DNA of 64,000 nucleotides from Gari tellinella (GCA_922989275.2 OV277858.1:100054794-100118793); one strand, 5' to 3'. Counted from the stretch's first letter, positions 43,770 through 55,515 are shown. Notes: generated by a model not told the origin, from the letters alone. Made by a program: numbers and translations.

Positions 43770-45100
43770 TAAAACAAACGTCGTACTCGTAAAATGTAAA
43801 TAAATCCGTCCTTGATAAACCAAGCTTAACAGAGTTATCCGGATGACGCACCGTTATTCAATTGAACTGATAGACATTAGAAATTTTCGTATGGACAGAC
43901 TAGTGAACGGACAGAATTAACATACAGACAACCCTAAATCAAATAATACTTTCGCACCTTCTGCATGGAATATGATTTTTAACTCTTATTTCGAAATACT
44001 TCAAGTGATTAAAGGAATTATAACATTTTTAAGGCATGTAATGAAATCGTCGAAATGAATCGAGAAACGTCTCGGTATTTCCAACCTCACGAGCCCTTCT
44101 ATTGTATCAGTGCTTAAAGTTGGGCAGTATTGAGAATCCTACGGATTATGATCCATCGTTGGAAGCCAATTTTGACCATCATCCTTTTTTCATGAGCAAA
44201 ACACACTTTTAACTACACTCACTGGTTCTTAAATGTGGGCAGCTATAGCAGAATGTATGAGCGTGTTTTACTTTAAAATATGTTTAGTAGCAATAAACAA
44301 TACTCCTTACAAATTGTTAAACATCCGTGCATGCGTGAAATTTGTGGGATATTTTTGTTACTTATCTCCTTATCCTTATCGCTGGTTCAAGATAAATCAG
44401 GTGCGGGTCCATGATTTTCAGTTAAATGGATCCGGTTAGGTTCCAGACTTTCGTAACAACAAAAACAAAACAAGACAAGGTCGTAAGCACTTCTAACAAA
44501 TAATATTCTCTTATTTTAGGGTTCTGCAGGGCAGGCTATTCTGTTCTTCGAATTTCTGGCCAACGAAACTAAACTTAATCGTATTTTTACAAAGATAAAC
44601 GGTTTAAAAATTCACAAATTTGGTGGGGCGTATGAGTCCGCTCTAAAAGGTACAAAATCAGCAACGGGAACACAGACCACAACTACCGGTAGAGATATTA
44701 GATCTGAGTAACCAATTTTCTAAAAGCTATCAGGTCAGAGTGGTCAATTAAACTGTCCTAGAATGTCATGGAACATTTGGCGAGCACACTTACCGGTTTT
44801 ATAATTAAACCTTTTGAACGCGACTAGCAAACTATAACAAACAAACAGAAACGTTCAAAGGTAATGATGACATGTTGTTCGTGAGCTCTTGAAAAAACGG
44901 TGCCTCTTTTCGGAAATGCCACGCAAACTGGTTCGTTTTGTACATACTGCCATCATTAAAATACTCTATCCATTAAATTTTTTTTATTAGTATACTCTTT
45001 TCATTTATTTCGTTAAAATACACTACTCTTCTTGTACATCATCCTTTCTACTTACTGCCATGACTTGAATTATAGTTTAATATAAAAATTGAGCATTATT
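43770..45100. other. Intergenic, nothing recognised
   Basis: No supported gene or repeat. It may contain 5' sequences of the zinc-finger gene on -. Confidence 0.4.
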
Positions 45101-45155
45101 AAAGATATATTTTTATTTAGTTTATTATTATGATTTATTTTATTTATTATTCATT

Positions 45156-45752
45156 TTATTTTATTATATAAATTATAGTAAAAAATTTCTTGAAGTCAAT
45201 AACTGTTGGTGCAATTTTGGCTGTAACTGGTAGTAAGTTCCATTGTGGGATACTTCTAGGATAAAAAGAAAATTTATAAGCATCTTCACATGACCTGATT
45301 GGTCGGAAGCTGTACGGTGTGTAAAATCTTGTTCTGGGGTCAGTTGGTGTAAATAAAATTGTTCCTGGATGGATGGGTGGCGACAATTTGTTTAACTGTC
45401 TTATATGTCGTAGAACATTATCAGGCGGGCTCTTGTCCAACGAGTTTCAAGTGTTGTCCAGCCTAAATTGTCTAGCATGTTAGACACTGAACTAGTGTTT
45501 TTGTAGCTGTTTCAGACAAGGGCGGCTCTACTTTGAACTTTTTCTATTTTGTTTCTATGATGGGGTCCCAAACCGTTGAAGAAAATGGAATGAACAAGGG
45601 CTTTCTAAGCTCCTTAACATTTTGAGCTGTTACTTTTAAGTTTCTCTTCAGGAAGACTGAGGATTGATTAGCTTTGCTAGTAATGGAGTTGATATATTTA
45701 TCAAATTTAAAGTTATGTTGGAGGGTGACACCTAAGTATTTGGAACTATTTA
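45156..45752 (-). mobile_element. 3' end of a CR1/jockey-like LINE, broken
   Basis: Reading - from 45752: SKYLGVTLQHNFKFDKYIN, later STVWDP, then (other frames) LETRWTRARL-like residues, and at 45440-45156 an open frame with IRQLNKL and AYKFSFYPRSIPQWNLLP, ending FKKFF. This is the region following the RT palm in CR1/jockey-type elements. Several frameshifts and stops occur. The 5' side is cut exactly at the family A element at 45751. Confidence 0.78.
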
Positions 45753-45982
45753 CAGTGGAGAAAACGTTATAGGCGTTTACACTAAACTTTTATTTCCATT
45801 GAAAACAGTTTGGAGCCAGATGACGGGTAACCCCCGATGTCTGACCAGGCTCCAAAATGATTGTCACTCGGTTTAAAAAATCCTGAGAATTGTCAAAAAA
45901 TTGCAATTTCATACATTGTACTGTTACGCGTTGCGTTTCGTTTGCCTTTAATCTGGAATGAATAACGTTTTCTCCATTTTAC
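45751..45982. mobile_element. Family A MITE inserted at LINE fragment edge
   Basis: TACAGTGGAGAAAACG...CGTTTTCTCCATTTTA. Core I at 45800-45870 lost part of its left inner arm (GCCAGATGACGGGTAACC). Confidence 0.75.
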
Positions 45983-46029
45983 TCTTTCAAGTGGGTGGTT
46001 ATGTAATATATATATTGAAGTTAGACAGA

Positions 46030-46158
46030 AGACTACTTTTGAGTAATAGTCAGGACTATACCCGGCGTCTGATCTGGCTCCAAACCGTTTGCAATGCAAA
46101 TAATAGTGTTAGCATAAACGCCTTTATTGGGAAAGAACAACGTCTTCTTTACCGTAAA
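46030..46158. mobile_element. Family A MITE, right half
   Basis: Begins within core I (ACCCGGCGTCTGATCTGGCTCC at about 46060) and continues to TTCTTTACCGTA. Confidence 0.65.
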
Positions 46159-46271
46159 ACTCCCCAACTAATCAACTACATTTTGTTTCTAAACAGTAGC
46201 AGGTCGGAATGTGAGGTCATACCGATATGGATACACTGTCTGGAGAGGAATATCTAATTTACATGTATTGA

Positions 46272-46522
46272 TACAGTGGAGAAAACGTTATTCTTTCCCA
46301 GTAAACGCGTGTACGCTAAAACTATTTTTTCCAATGCAAACAGTTTGGAGCCAGATCAGACGGCGGGTAACCAGGTGTCTGATCAGGCTCCAAACTGTTT
46401 GCCACTCAGATTAAATTGAATAGTTAGAATGGTCAAAATGTTGTCATTTTCTCCATTATAGTGCAATGTGTTTGCGTTTCGTTTGCGTTTAAACGGGAAA
46501 GAATAACGTTTTCTCCACTGTA
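46272..46522. mobile_element. Family A MITE, full length
   Basis: TACAGTGGAGAAAACG...CGTTTTCTCCACTGTA with TA duplication; core I at 46338-46402. Very similar to the 52672 copy over its whole length (shared TAGTTAGAATGGTCAAAATG). Confidence 0.88.
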
Positions 46523-46683
46523 TCCAAGTCTTGTCTGCGACTGTGACTCGAGTAATATATTATAATGCACTTTGCTGTATATTCAAATAATAAATACGTT
46601 CAGAAAAAACATCGAAACAAAATCTGCGAACACAAAAACGTTATTCTTTCTAAACCCACCCACTACGTTACCCTTAGTCAAAT

Positions 46684-46848
46684 AGTTATTTGCAAACAGG
46701 TGTCCTGTCAAGACGCTCTGTGTCGTCAACTGCTGTGACGTACATGAAGTTAACAAACGAACTTGAGCTAAAACTAGTAAACGTCTAAGAGCCTCCTCAT
46801 ACGCCATGTACCGTGTCTTCTGATCAGGCTCCAAATGTTTACCAATTC
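46684..46848. repeat. Possible stretched core I arms
   Basis: GCAAACAGGTGTCCTGTCAAGACGC at 46691 and GTGTCTTCTGATCAGGCTCC at 46812 look like the two arms separated by about 100 bp. Confidence 0.35.
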
Positions 46849-46972
46849 AGATATATACAAATCATAAACATGTTGAAAGATGTGTCATTTTCTACACTTT
46901 ATTTCAAAATTTAATAGTGTTTAATGTCTAATTTTGTTTAAACCGTAGGTGAACAACGTCTATCTCACTGTT

Positions 46973-47165
46973 TACGGTAAAACATCCCTATTACGACCAC
47001 AAAATTGTATAAATTATCAGATGTTAGTGAGGTGACAGTGAAACAGAAAGCTCCTTTAGGAGCGTTCTGTTTTACTGTCATCTTGCTTTCAGATGGACTT
47101 CAGCTGTCTTTTGTACAATCAATTATCCTTCGTTTTAGTGGTCGTACAAGAGAGGTTTTACTGTG
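46973..47165. mobile_element. Family G MITE with core II
   Basis: TACGGTAAAACATCCCTATT...ACAAGAGAGGTTTTACTGT with ACGACCAC/GTGGTCGT subterminal. Core II at 47036-47092 (CAGAAAGCTCCTTTAGGAGCGTTCTG). Confidence 0.75.
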
Positions 47166-47626
47166 GTACTTTATTTGTCGTTTAACTTATATACAGATCT
47201 ACTACTGCCAAATTATAGGGACAGTTGAATGCTTGTTGCACGCATATGTAAAAATATGTATAAGCATAACATGTAAAACATTTCAAAGTCTATATTTTAT
47301 AGCACACTATTTGCGTTTTTGTTCATCTAAGTGGGAAAAATAATGTGTTCTCACGCGTAAACCAAATATAAATATAGACATTGCATTGGCGATTCGCTCA
47401 CCCACTCGTGGGAGTAATATGTGAGAAAGAAAGTAGTATGTATACTGTATTGTTAAAATGAAATTCAATGCACCTTTATAAAAGAAAACAGAACATTTAA
47501 TATTTACAACATTTTCATTTCTCGTCTAATCGAAACAAAACATAAGTACGACAGAATTAAATATAGAAATTGACAGTCTTGAAATTGTGGATGATCTGTT
47601 TTAATCTGAAAGTAATAAAGCAGATA
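47166..47626. other. Intergenic, nothing recognised
   Basis: AT-rich, no gene or palindrome seen. Confidence 0.4.
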
Positions 47627-48115
47627 TACCGGAGAAGATGTTATTCCTTCACGTTAACCCTTTCCCCAATAGAAGCGACTTTTAGCGTATTTAATTTATT
47701 CCTCCGCTGAAGAAAATAGTTCCAGTTTATACCCTCATGAACAATTACCATACCGAATATTTTATATATCCCAGTAGATGGTAGCTAAAAGCAGGTTGAA
47801 AGTAAAGCAGAATGTGCCTTAAGGCACATTCTGCTTTACTTCAACCTACTTTAAGTGATCGCCTGTATTTGATGTTATAAACGGGTTATTGGGTAAAGGG
47901 TTAAACGCAAGCGAAATGCAAACGCATTGCATCAAATGTAGGAAATTTCAATAACTTGACATATCTCACAATTTATTTTAATCAGTGTGGCAAATTGTTT
48001 GGAGCCTGATCAGACGCCGGGTAACCCGGCGTCTGATCTGGCTCAAAACAATTTGCAACGGAAATAATCATTTTAGCGTAAACGCGATAATTGGGAAAGG
48101 ATAACGTCAACTGTA
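47627..48115. mobile_element. Family A MITE interrupted by family B
   Basis: TACCGGAGAAGATGTTATTCC at the left, AACGTCAACTGTA at the right; core I at 47990-48057. The expected TTTAAACGCAAAC segment is split exactly at its TTAA by a family B element (47654-47904), leaving GTT|TTAA...TTAA|ACGCAAGCG. Confidence 0.85.
47654..47904. mobile_element. Family B MITE nested in family A
   Basis: TTAACCCTTTCCCCAATAG to GGGTAAAGGGTTAA, both TTAA copies intact; core II at 47790-47853. The host site shows TTAA is the target duplication, the piggyBac hallmark. Confidence 0.88.
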
Positions 48116-48536
48116 GTGTGCAACATGTTCAGACACCAAGTAATACAGCTTTTAAACAGACTCCAGAGCACCTTTAGTCGACATCAATGTGTTCACGTTC
48201 CCCCTTTGTTTGAAAAGAATAGCATTTTAATTCCTGTATATATACAATTGTCATGTTTTGAATAATTGAAGTGATTTTGTCAATTCAAGAAAACGTATAA
48301 TTTCAATTTATTTTCCGTCCAAGGGATGGTTTCAAAATTACCATAATAAGTTGTCACACAAGTGGCATAACAGTGGCAGTCGGTGGATTTTATGCCCAAT
48401 ACACTTAAATGAATGTCAGAAAAGCAGTACAGTAAAAACCGTCTAAAACGACAATTAAATATTAAAAATTATTTTGTGTTTAACGCATGTATGTGGTTGC
48501 ATTAAGCAATATGAATTGTTCTTAGTAGCTTTCTGT

Positions 48537-48680
48537 TTAACCCATTTGTGCCCCGTTTCCCATATATGGTACATAGGAAAACAGTATAGACTCTGATCAG
48601 ACGCCGTATAATGCGGCGTCTGATCAGTGTCTACATTGTTTGCTGATAGGAATTTCAATATAAAACAAAATGAAAACATT
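48537..48680. mobile_element. Family M element (TTAACCCATTTGTG), truncated
   Basis: TTAACCCATTTGTGCCCCG then core I (48578-48643) with arms GTATAGACTC / GTGTCTACAT. The following GGAATTTCAATATAAAACAAA matches, in inverse orientation, the family M copy at 52486. Confidence 0.62.
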
Positions 48681-49073
48681 CATCCTCATCGTAGCAAACA
48701 CGCGGAATCGATAGAAATGGGATTTGACTGTGTGTGGTTTTATGAATAAAATTCGTGCCCGCTTATAATTTCGTTGTAGGTCACCCTCAAGCTCAGTGGA
48801 GAAAATCTTTTTATCCTGTAACAGACCGCAAAAGCGACCGAGAAACATGGGGGTGGATTTCTTTTCATATCCTACCACTTCCTTATATGGGGCAGTTTCC
48901 CTGGTCCAAGACACTATACATGTAAGCATTGAAGCTAGGACCAACATTTGGTATCCAGTCACTTCCTTATATGGGTGCGTAGGAATACGGAACTATTTTG
49001 ACCTATTTCAATTTTGACAAATGACGTCACGACTGCAGAGTACAGATCAAAACAATGATGCTAAATATAAGAG

Positions 49074-49195
49074 AAAGTAAACTGAAACAAGCCATCATTT
49101 TTATCACTCAATTCTGACAGTATTGGGTTTAATACAGAAACAAAGGCTTAAGTTTTTGAAAAAGAATCTACTCCCCTTACCTGGAGCCCTGATCC
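49074..49195. repeat. Family K remnant
   Basis: TTGGGTTTAATACAGAAACAAAGGC and ACCTGGAGCCCTG match the right half of family K. The central palindrome is deleted. Confidence 0.5.
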
Positions 49196-49248
49196 TGTGA
49201 AAAAATATGATGCAAAATCAGTAACAAATTAGTTTTGTTGCTTAAAGA

Positions 49249-49399
49249 AATTGCAACGTTTTGACATTTCTCAGGATTTATTTCAAGCAGAGTGGCAAAC
49301 ATTTTGGAGTCTGATCTGGCTCTTAACTGTTTACAATGGAAATAATAGATTTTTCGTAAACGCGTTTATTGGGAAAGAATAAAGTTTTCTAAACTGTAT
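49249..49399. mobile_element. Family A MITE, right part with collapsed core I
   Basis: GCAAACATTTTGGAGTCTGATCTGGC has lost the whole inner hairpin, joining the two arms directly, followed by TTTTCGTAAACGCGTTTATTGGG and CTAAACTGTA. Confidence 0.6.
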
Positions 49400-50254
49400 A
49401 ATTATGCTACATGTAGTGACGGGTAAATTTTGCCATTTCCAATCGAAGGAGGTAAAAATATTGCCGATGACCGACTTAAGCAGACAATAGTTTGTTTGTG
49501 AAAAGGTAAAATGAGACAAATAAATTTGGCTGTGAAAATATTCATAATTCTACAACGGACTATCTGTAGATGGAACATGTATGCACTAGCATGGCAATGT
49601 GGGATCACATTTGTCTCAGAACACATGTGCCGTACGTAAGACTAATTCGGTCGCATTTGTCTCGCATGAGACAAATGGGACCGCAAATGTCGTACCAAAA
49701 ACCCATTTGTATATTAAGGGATAAGAAAGCATTTTTGTCTCACGTCATTTTTTTATGGAATACGAACACGTTTGTTACAAATATTTCCAAAATCTTAAAA
49801 TCGAGATTCGCCGTTTTGCCTTATTTCAAGTGTTATCATCAATGGGTTTGCTAATTGTTTTCTATAAAATGTATGGCATGCAGAATATGGAAGTTCTTTA
49901 AGTTAGTATTAAACAAAGGCTTAACTACTTATATAATAAACATATACATTTAATCATGTGTGTTTATTCCTATTTTGACCCTTAGACTTTTGTTTTCAGT
50001 TTTGTATCAAAACAAAATCTATTCCAAAATTTACCCAAATGAAAAATTGCGAAGTATTTCTTTAAAAACACAAAAAGTTATGTACGGGATTTATTAAAAT
50101 AAATGGATCATTATGCCTATCCGTATACTGCATGGCTACACGTCATTGTTCTGTGTTTTTCTGCATTTATAAATAACGTTTTTTACGTCCCAAACTCCCT
50201 GCCTCTTCGTAGCATTTATATACTATTTAGTTTTGTAACTGAGTAGACCCCAAT
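49400..50254. other. Intergenic; one local hairpin
   Basis: GGTCGCATTTGTCTC/GAGACAAATGGGACC at about 49649-49684 forms a compact hairpin next to a third CACATTTGTCTC at 49607. No gene was seen. Confidence 0.45.
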
Positions 50255-50445
50255 AAGCCATTTATATACAGTTTCGGGCACCTTTACGGGCACAAATCGG
50301 CAACTGGGTAGAACCACCTACCTTCCACAAGCCAGCTGGAAGGGTTCCCCTAATGAAAAATCCAAATGGCCATACTGGGACTTGACCCCACAGCGGTGAT
50401 GGAAATCACAGTGACTACATCACAAGGCAACGGGTCCCCTCTACT
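50255..50445 (-). mobile_element. tRNA-derived SINE, 3' truncated
   Basis: On - it reads CCGTTGCCTTGTGATGTAGTC (A-box region), GGGTCAAGTCCCAGTATGG (B box), then CCCTTCCAGCTGGCTTGTGG as in the SINE at 20006. It stops before the tail. Confidence 0.75.
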
Positions 50446-51304
50446 CCACTGTAAAACAATTACATGTACATGTATATCAATTGCAAACACATAGAATGGC
50501 CAGTTCGCCAACGTTTTGCTTAACAATTTTAAATTAGAAAACATAGATCTATAACAAAATAATATCAATTGTCAAACATGTGTTGAGTTTCTTGGCTTCT
50601 CGATATGGATATACTCTGCCAGAAATGCAACTTCATTTGCCATAGGGATGAAAGAACTAAACAAGAATTTAAAGCATTAAGCAATCAATTCAAATATTAA
50701 GCAATCAATTTAGACACCGAAGTTACGTGCTGCCTTTGTATACAAAAGAGGATCTTAATAAATCATCAAAATGTAATGGGACACTTTATCATGTGTGTGT
50801 GTGTCATAAACCATAAATCTACCAAGGAACAGACATAAATCACTCGTTATAGTACGGACATAGCCTCTCATATTACAATTAAGTTTTTGAGATTTATGTA
50901 TTTAAAACTAAAGTCTTTTCATGTTATGTTACTTTGTTGTCTGTAACGGTTTAAAAAATAAAAATCCTCGAAAATCTCTATTCGAAATAGGGGTCAGAGT
51001 GTCAACCAGTTTTGATCCTTATGAGGCGCAGCGTAACGAGGCATTTATTCTGCATCTGTTTGAATAGGTACCTGAAATCACAATTTTGCAACTTGCAAGC
51101 AAACTTCATTCGTCAATTTGTTTCATTCCAGTAAGATATGGCATTGAATCGCTTGTATACGAGAGAATATTATTCTTTCCTGTCTAAGAGAAAATGCAAC
51201 AAATTGTAGCAAATGACATATATACTTGAATACGTTGACTAAATAATGGTGACGCTACCCTGCGTCAGTTCATTGCCACAGACAACATAACAACACTTGT
51301 GTCG
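50446..51304. other. Intergenic with one decayed core I
   Basis: 51008-51066: AACCAGTTTTGATCCTTATGAGG...GAGGCATTTATTCTGCATCTG. A family A-like trace (AATATTATTCTTTCCTG) lies near 51167. No gene. Confidence 0.4.
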
Positions 51305-51525
51305 CCTTTTACACCTTTTCATTATTCCTCCATTCAAGTCAAAATACAAAATACACTTTAAACAGTCATGGATATGTAATATTTCTATGTCTTAGACGGC
51401 TGAAGCTTAAAGCAGAGTAAAATAAAGCAGAATACTCCTTATTGAGCATTCTGCTTTGATTTTAGCCTTCTTTAAGTTACCATCTGCCTTCAATAATGAA
51501 AAACAGGTGACATGAAAAGGTATCA
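51305..51525. mobile_element. Family B-like element, eroded ends
   Basis: ACACCTTTTCATTATTCCTCC at the left; core II at 51408-51475 (AGCAGAATACTCCTTATTGAGCATTCTGCT). Confidence 0.55.
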
Positions 51526-51584
51526 AATGTCACTTATACTTTTACAGAATAGGCTTTGGTGGTCATAGAAGTAAAACTAAGAAG

Positions 51585-51700
51585 TACAGTAGAACCTCGA
51601 TATTTCAAACTCACTTAAATCGTACATACTCGTATTACGATAGCCGAGGCTTAACTGCGAAATAAGGTTAAGTTTGGCAAAGGCGAATAATGTACGTGTA
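51585..51700. repeat. Family D fragment
   Basis: TACAGTAGAACCTCGATATTTC then CAAACTCACTTAAATCG match the left end of family D. The right end was not found. Confidence 0.5.
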
Positions 51701-51743
51701 TGTGTTATCAAAATTCAACAGACGAAATACGGACTGGTTCGAC

Positions 51744-51938
51744 TCAACCTTTTCACTGCCAACGCTGCCAAAAGGCCACTATGCAAACAGTAACGCGGCG
51801 TCTGATCAGGATCCAAACTGTTTGTCACTCGTATCGACATTTCTTCAGTTACAACAGCCCTAAAACTGACTTTAAAAATATTGCAGACGACACTACCAAT
51901 GCAGACGATATTGTGGCGGTCGGGGAGGGGTGTTATTA
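51744..51938. mobile_element. Family E element, TTAA lost
   Basis: CCTTTTCACTGCCAACGC then GCAAACAG fused directly to TAACGCGGCGTCTGATCAGG (left inner arm deleted), CACTCGTATCGACATTTC, and two GCAGACGA motifs. It closely parallels 54214-54430. Confidence 0.6.
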
Positions 51939-52485
51939 CAACAGACGATAAAACATGGGTAAGAGTTGGAGCTATCGAGGGTCGACTGATTTTAGACTTT
52001 CAGATATTGCTGAGCGAGAAAACGGTTTAGCAAATTCCAAATATTTTGAGATATTATTACCGTACAAATCCTCAAAAGTGAGACACTATATAACTGCTGT
52101 AAATATCCAAACATTTGAACTCATTTCTTTAATTACACACTTATTTGTGCAAAAGGTGCAAAAAGAATGGCAAACAGTGTAGATCTTGAACAGACTGATC
52201 CTGTCTATCCTCTGCTTCTCAGGCTGTTATGCCAATATATTTAGGAACAATACGGTATTAAAATAAGATGTTTTTAAAAGTATTTTTGCGTTTTCTGTGG
52301 TTATTAGTGTCATATTTTAAGTTTCAAATTATTTTGTTTTTCAGACGACAGACTAAGATCCGGTCTTTAAATTTATGGTAACAAATTGATTCACTTTTAA
52401 AATTGTCCGATTAATTTGATAATGTAAGATCGGGTTTGTTTTACAGCTCCCTATAGAATGTCCTATCAATACGGAAAAATATATT

Positions 52486-52954
52486 TTAACCCATGTGCGC
52501 CCGGTGGATTCTGCCATGCTTATATATTGGATTGGTCCAGTTTGGATATACATTTTAAGGGGTGCCCAGGTCTAAAATTCATTTTCGGTTTGTTTTATAT
52601 TGAAATTTCTATTAGCAAACAGTGTAGATTATGATCAGACATCGGAGCTATGTCTACACTGTTTGCCTATTTACAGTGGAGAAAAAGTTATTATTTCCCA
52701 GTAAACGCGTTTAGGCTAAAACTATTATTTCCAATGCAAACAGTTTGGAGCCAGATCAGACGCCGGGTAACCCGGCGTCTGATCAGGCTCCAAACTGTTT
52801 GCCATTCACATTAAATTGAATAGTTAGAATGGTCAAAATGTTGTCATTTTCTCCATTATAGTGCAATGCGTTTGCGTTTCGTTTGCGTTTAAACGGGAAA
52901 GAATAACGTTTTCTCCACTGTACCTGTTATATGCGTTAGGTGCAACTGGGTTAA
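52486..52954. mobile_element. Family M element with nested family A
   Basis: TTAACCCATGTGCGCCCG at the left and GGTGCAACTGGGTTAA at the right. A core I variant at 52616-52668 has arms GTGTAGATTATG / TATGTCTACAC. Family A sits at 52672-52922. Removing it leaves a compact TTAA-flanked unit of about 218 bp. Confidence 0.78.
52672..52922. mobile_element. Family A MITE nested in family M
   Basis: TACAGTGGAGAAAAAG...CGTTTTCTCCACTGTA with TA duplication. Core I at 52737-52801 is close to perfect (GCCGGGTAACCCGGC). Confidence 0.9.
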
Positions 52955-53086
52955 AACATATTGCTGCTAACTGCAGTGTGAACGTTATATAGATAGCTTC
53001 TAAATGAGTTTTCTGTATAACGTTTGCCCTGAATTGAGCTGACACCTGTCTTTCAGCCCGATGGTAACACATATTTTCAGTGTCTT

Positions 53087-53349
53087 TTAACCCATTACAT
53101 GTAACACATAGCCTGTTTCTAGTTTTAAAGATAGGTTACCACTTAAAGCAGATTGAAAGCAAAGCAAAATATGCCATTAAGCACATTCTGCTTTACTTTC
53201 AGCCTACTTTAAGCTATAATATGATAGAAAAAACAAAATACTTCTTCATGAAACATATTAATCACTGTATAAAATGGAATTACTTTCTTTCTTTAGTGGA
53301 GGAATAAATTAAAAGCGTAAACAGATGTATTTATGAGGTAATGGGTTAA
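53087..53349. mobile_element. Family B MITE, full length
   Basis: TTAACCCATTACATG to GAGGTAATGGGTTAA; core II at 53134-53212, subterminal CCTGTTTCTAGTTTTAA and GTGGAGGAATAAATTAAAAGCG. Confidence 0.8.
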
Positions 53350-53437
53350 AGGATATTTTACTGTACCGTGTTAATTTTAAATACTTCTACAGATTTATCC
53401 TTGCTCATTTCACTGCCACTTTAACACCATAACCAGT

Positions 53438-53653
53438 CTAACCCTTCATTGCCTTACCCCGGGTGCAAGAGTAATTTGCAAACAGTTTGAATCCTGATAA
53501 GACGCCGTGTAAGGCGGCGTCTGATCAGGATCCAAACTGTTTGCCACTCATTTCAATATTTCTGATATCAAAATATCCAAAATTTAAATTCTAGAAACAA
53601 AAGCAGACGACAATTGTTTTTAATTAATGACTTCACGGCAGTGAAGGGGTTAA
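53438..53653. mobile_element. Family E element, nearly intact
   Basis: CTAACCCTTCATTGCC...CGGCAGTGAAGGGGTTAA; core I at 53478-53544 has arms TTGAATCCTGATAAGACGCCG / CGGCGTCTGATCAGGATCCAA. The CCCTTCA-TGCC terminus with TTAA is piggyBac-like. Confidence 0.72.
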
Positions 53654-54213
53654 TTCTTAAAATTCAGAACGTTGCTTGATATTCACATGAGCTTCAAACC
53701 CTGCCTCACTGATGTAGCAAATGGTCATACATGTATTCAGGGAAACAATAAGACCAAACTCCTAAAATCTGGGACACCCTGTGTATCTGCTGTAATTATC
53801 ATAGCATTTTAACAAATTGTTCATGTCGCACAATAATTTGTCAAAAAATTGCAAATTGAATGGCAAACAGCGTTCATCCGGTAGATCCGGATATAAGTAG
53901 AGAGCGTTCCTGTACTGCATTTCAGTTTCATTTATGTTAGATCCTCTACTCCTGATCTTTGACACGTTTTACATTTTACAGTAAAATCGAAAATGACACA
54001 ATGTACACATTCTCAAGAAGAATATTATTTACAGTATATCGAAGGAATGTGACGGGTTAAAGCTCCTATTTCATCCTGCAGTAAACAGTCACTTGTTTCA
54101 AAAATCAAACATTCAGTTGTTTAAAATATTACTTATATCCAAGACATATGCTAATTTCTGGCAACATTAAAGCTCTTATTTTATATTGCTGTAAGCAGCC
54201 ACCAGTCTAAAAC

Positions 54214-54430
54214 ATTAACGTTTTCACTGCCAAAGGCGCCAAAACGTGCCCTGTCAAATAATTTGGATCCTGATCAGACGCAATATAACGCTGCGTGTGA
54301 TCAGGTTCCAAACTGTTTGTCACTCGTATCGACATTTCTTCAGTCAAAACAGCCCTAAAGCTGACTTTAAAAAGATTGAAGACGACAGTACCGATGCAGA
54401 GGATATTTTGGCGGAAAGAGATTTAAATCA
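54214..54430. mobile_element. Family E element, right end lost
   Basis: TTAACGTTTTCACTGCC at the left; core I at 54258-54321 (CAGACGCAATATAACGCTGCGTG). Then CACTCGTATCGACATTTC and a degraded right end. Confidence 0.62.
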
Positions 54431-54540
54431 GACGATAAAATGATGAAGAAAGAGTTACATGTAAACGTTTATTGGGTTAAATAGAGAAATGCTACTGTTT
54501 TAAGGACGATATTGGAATATTATTTGCAGCGCTATCCAAA

Positions 54541-54747
54541 TACAGTATGACCTCTCTAATACGACCACTGAATAATGCAAGGTATTTCGGTTTTAAGGAA
54601 TGTGGCTGCTTAAATCGATGTGGCAGTAAAACAGAAAGCTCCTTTAGGAGCTTTCTGTTGTACTGTGACATTGCTTTAAGTTGTCCCCTATTTATAATGC
54701 AGCCAATAAGCATTTTTAAGCGGCCGTAAGAGAAAGGTGTTACTGTA
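54541..54747. mobile_element. Family G MITE, full length
   Basis: TACAGTATGACCTCTCTAAT...AGAAAGGTGTTACTGTA with TA duplication; core II at 54613-54676 (CAGAAAGCTCCTTTAGGAGCTTTCTG perfect centre). Confidence 0.82.
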
Positions 54748-54995
54748 ACCTGGTTTATGAAAACTGCATCACATCAAACAGATCGATCTATTTTGTCACC
54801 GTATAGCTGTTCACATAATATGTATTATCATAGGATCAACTAGAATCAATGCTCAGACATCCATGATCAAATTATTTCCTCCTGAAAGATAGGAATGATA
54901 GGAAATAATGCTAGAATAAAGATACCAGACCCTCTACTTTATTAATCGCTGGGACAATTCATGACCAGGTAGCCGAAATTGTGCATTTTCTAAAA

Positions 54996-55206
54996 TACAG
55001 TAATACTCCTCGATTACAACCGCTAGATTATTTAATTTATTATGTGTTGAATGCAAGGGACTGCTAAAAGCAAGATGGAAGTAAAACAAAAAGCTCCTTT
55101 AGGAGCTTTTTGTTTTACTTTCACCTTGCTTTAATATATCACTTGTGTTTCATTAATCCATTGACCTTTGCTTTTCTAGTGTTCGTAGTAGCGAAGTTTA
55201 ACTGTA
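54996..55206. mobile_element. Family G MITE, full length
   Basis: TACAGTAATACTCCTCG...GAAGTTTAACTGTA; core II at 55065-55133 with a matched change on both arms (ACAAAAAGCTCC / GGAGCTTTTTGT versus ACAGAAAGCTCC elsewhere). Confidence 0.82.
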
Positions 55207-55515
55207 CCAATTTGAATGCTTGCTTTTTGAAAGTATATATATACTCTTAAAACTCTGTGAACTATTGCATTCTAAAGACTATGGTGTAATTAACAAACTT
55301 GGTTGCTATATTAAATGCGCAATGAAAATAAGAACAAATATGATTAATGATGTGTATATATAACACTTACTCTCACATGCATGCTTGCTATGATGATTGT
55401 ATAAGAATAAAATTGATGATTTTGACTACTTTATATTTATATCTATGTGTGGACGATAAACATATCGTTTAAGTCCAAAAGAAATAAAATATTGTTCTGT
55501 TCTGTTCTGTTCTTA
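55207..55515 (+). repeat. LINE 3' UTR with TGTTC pentamer tail
   Basis: Ends AAGAAATAAAATATTG plus TTCTG repeats (about 55494-55513), a typical 3' end of a 5'-truncated non-LTR element. The start is set by the preceding family G element. Confidence 0.5.

Noticed and set aside
47005..47343. 112-codon ORF on +
   Set aside because: Runs through family G MITE sequence and its core II hairpin.
48624..48962. 112-codon ORF on -
   Set aside because: Overlaps the truncated family M element and its core I flank; no motif.
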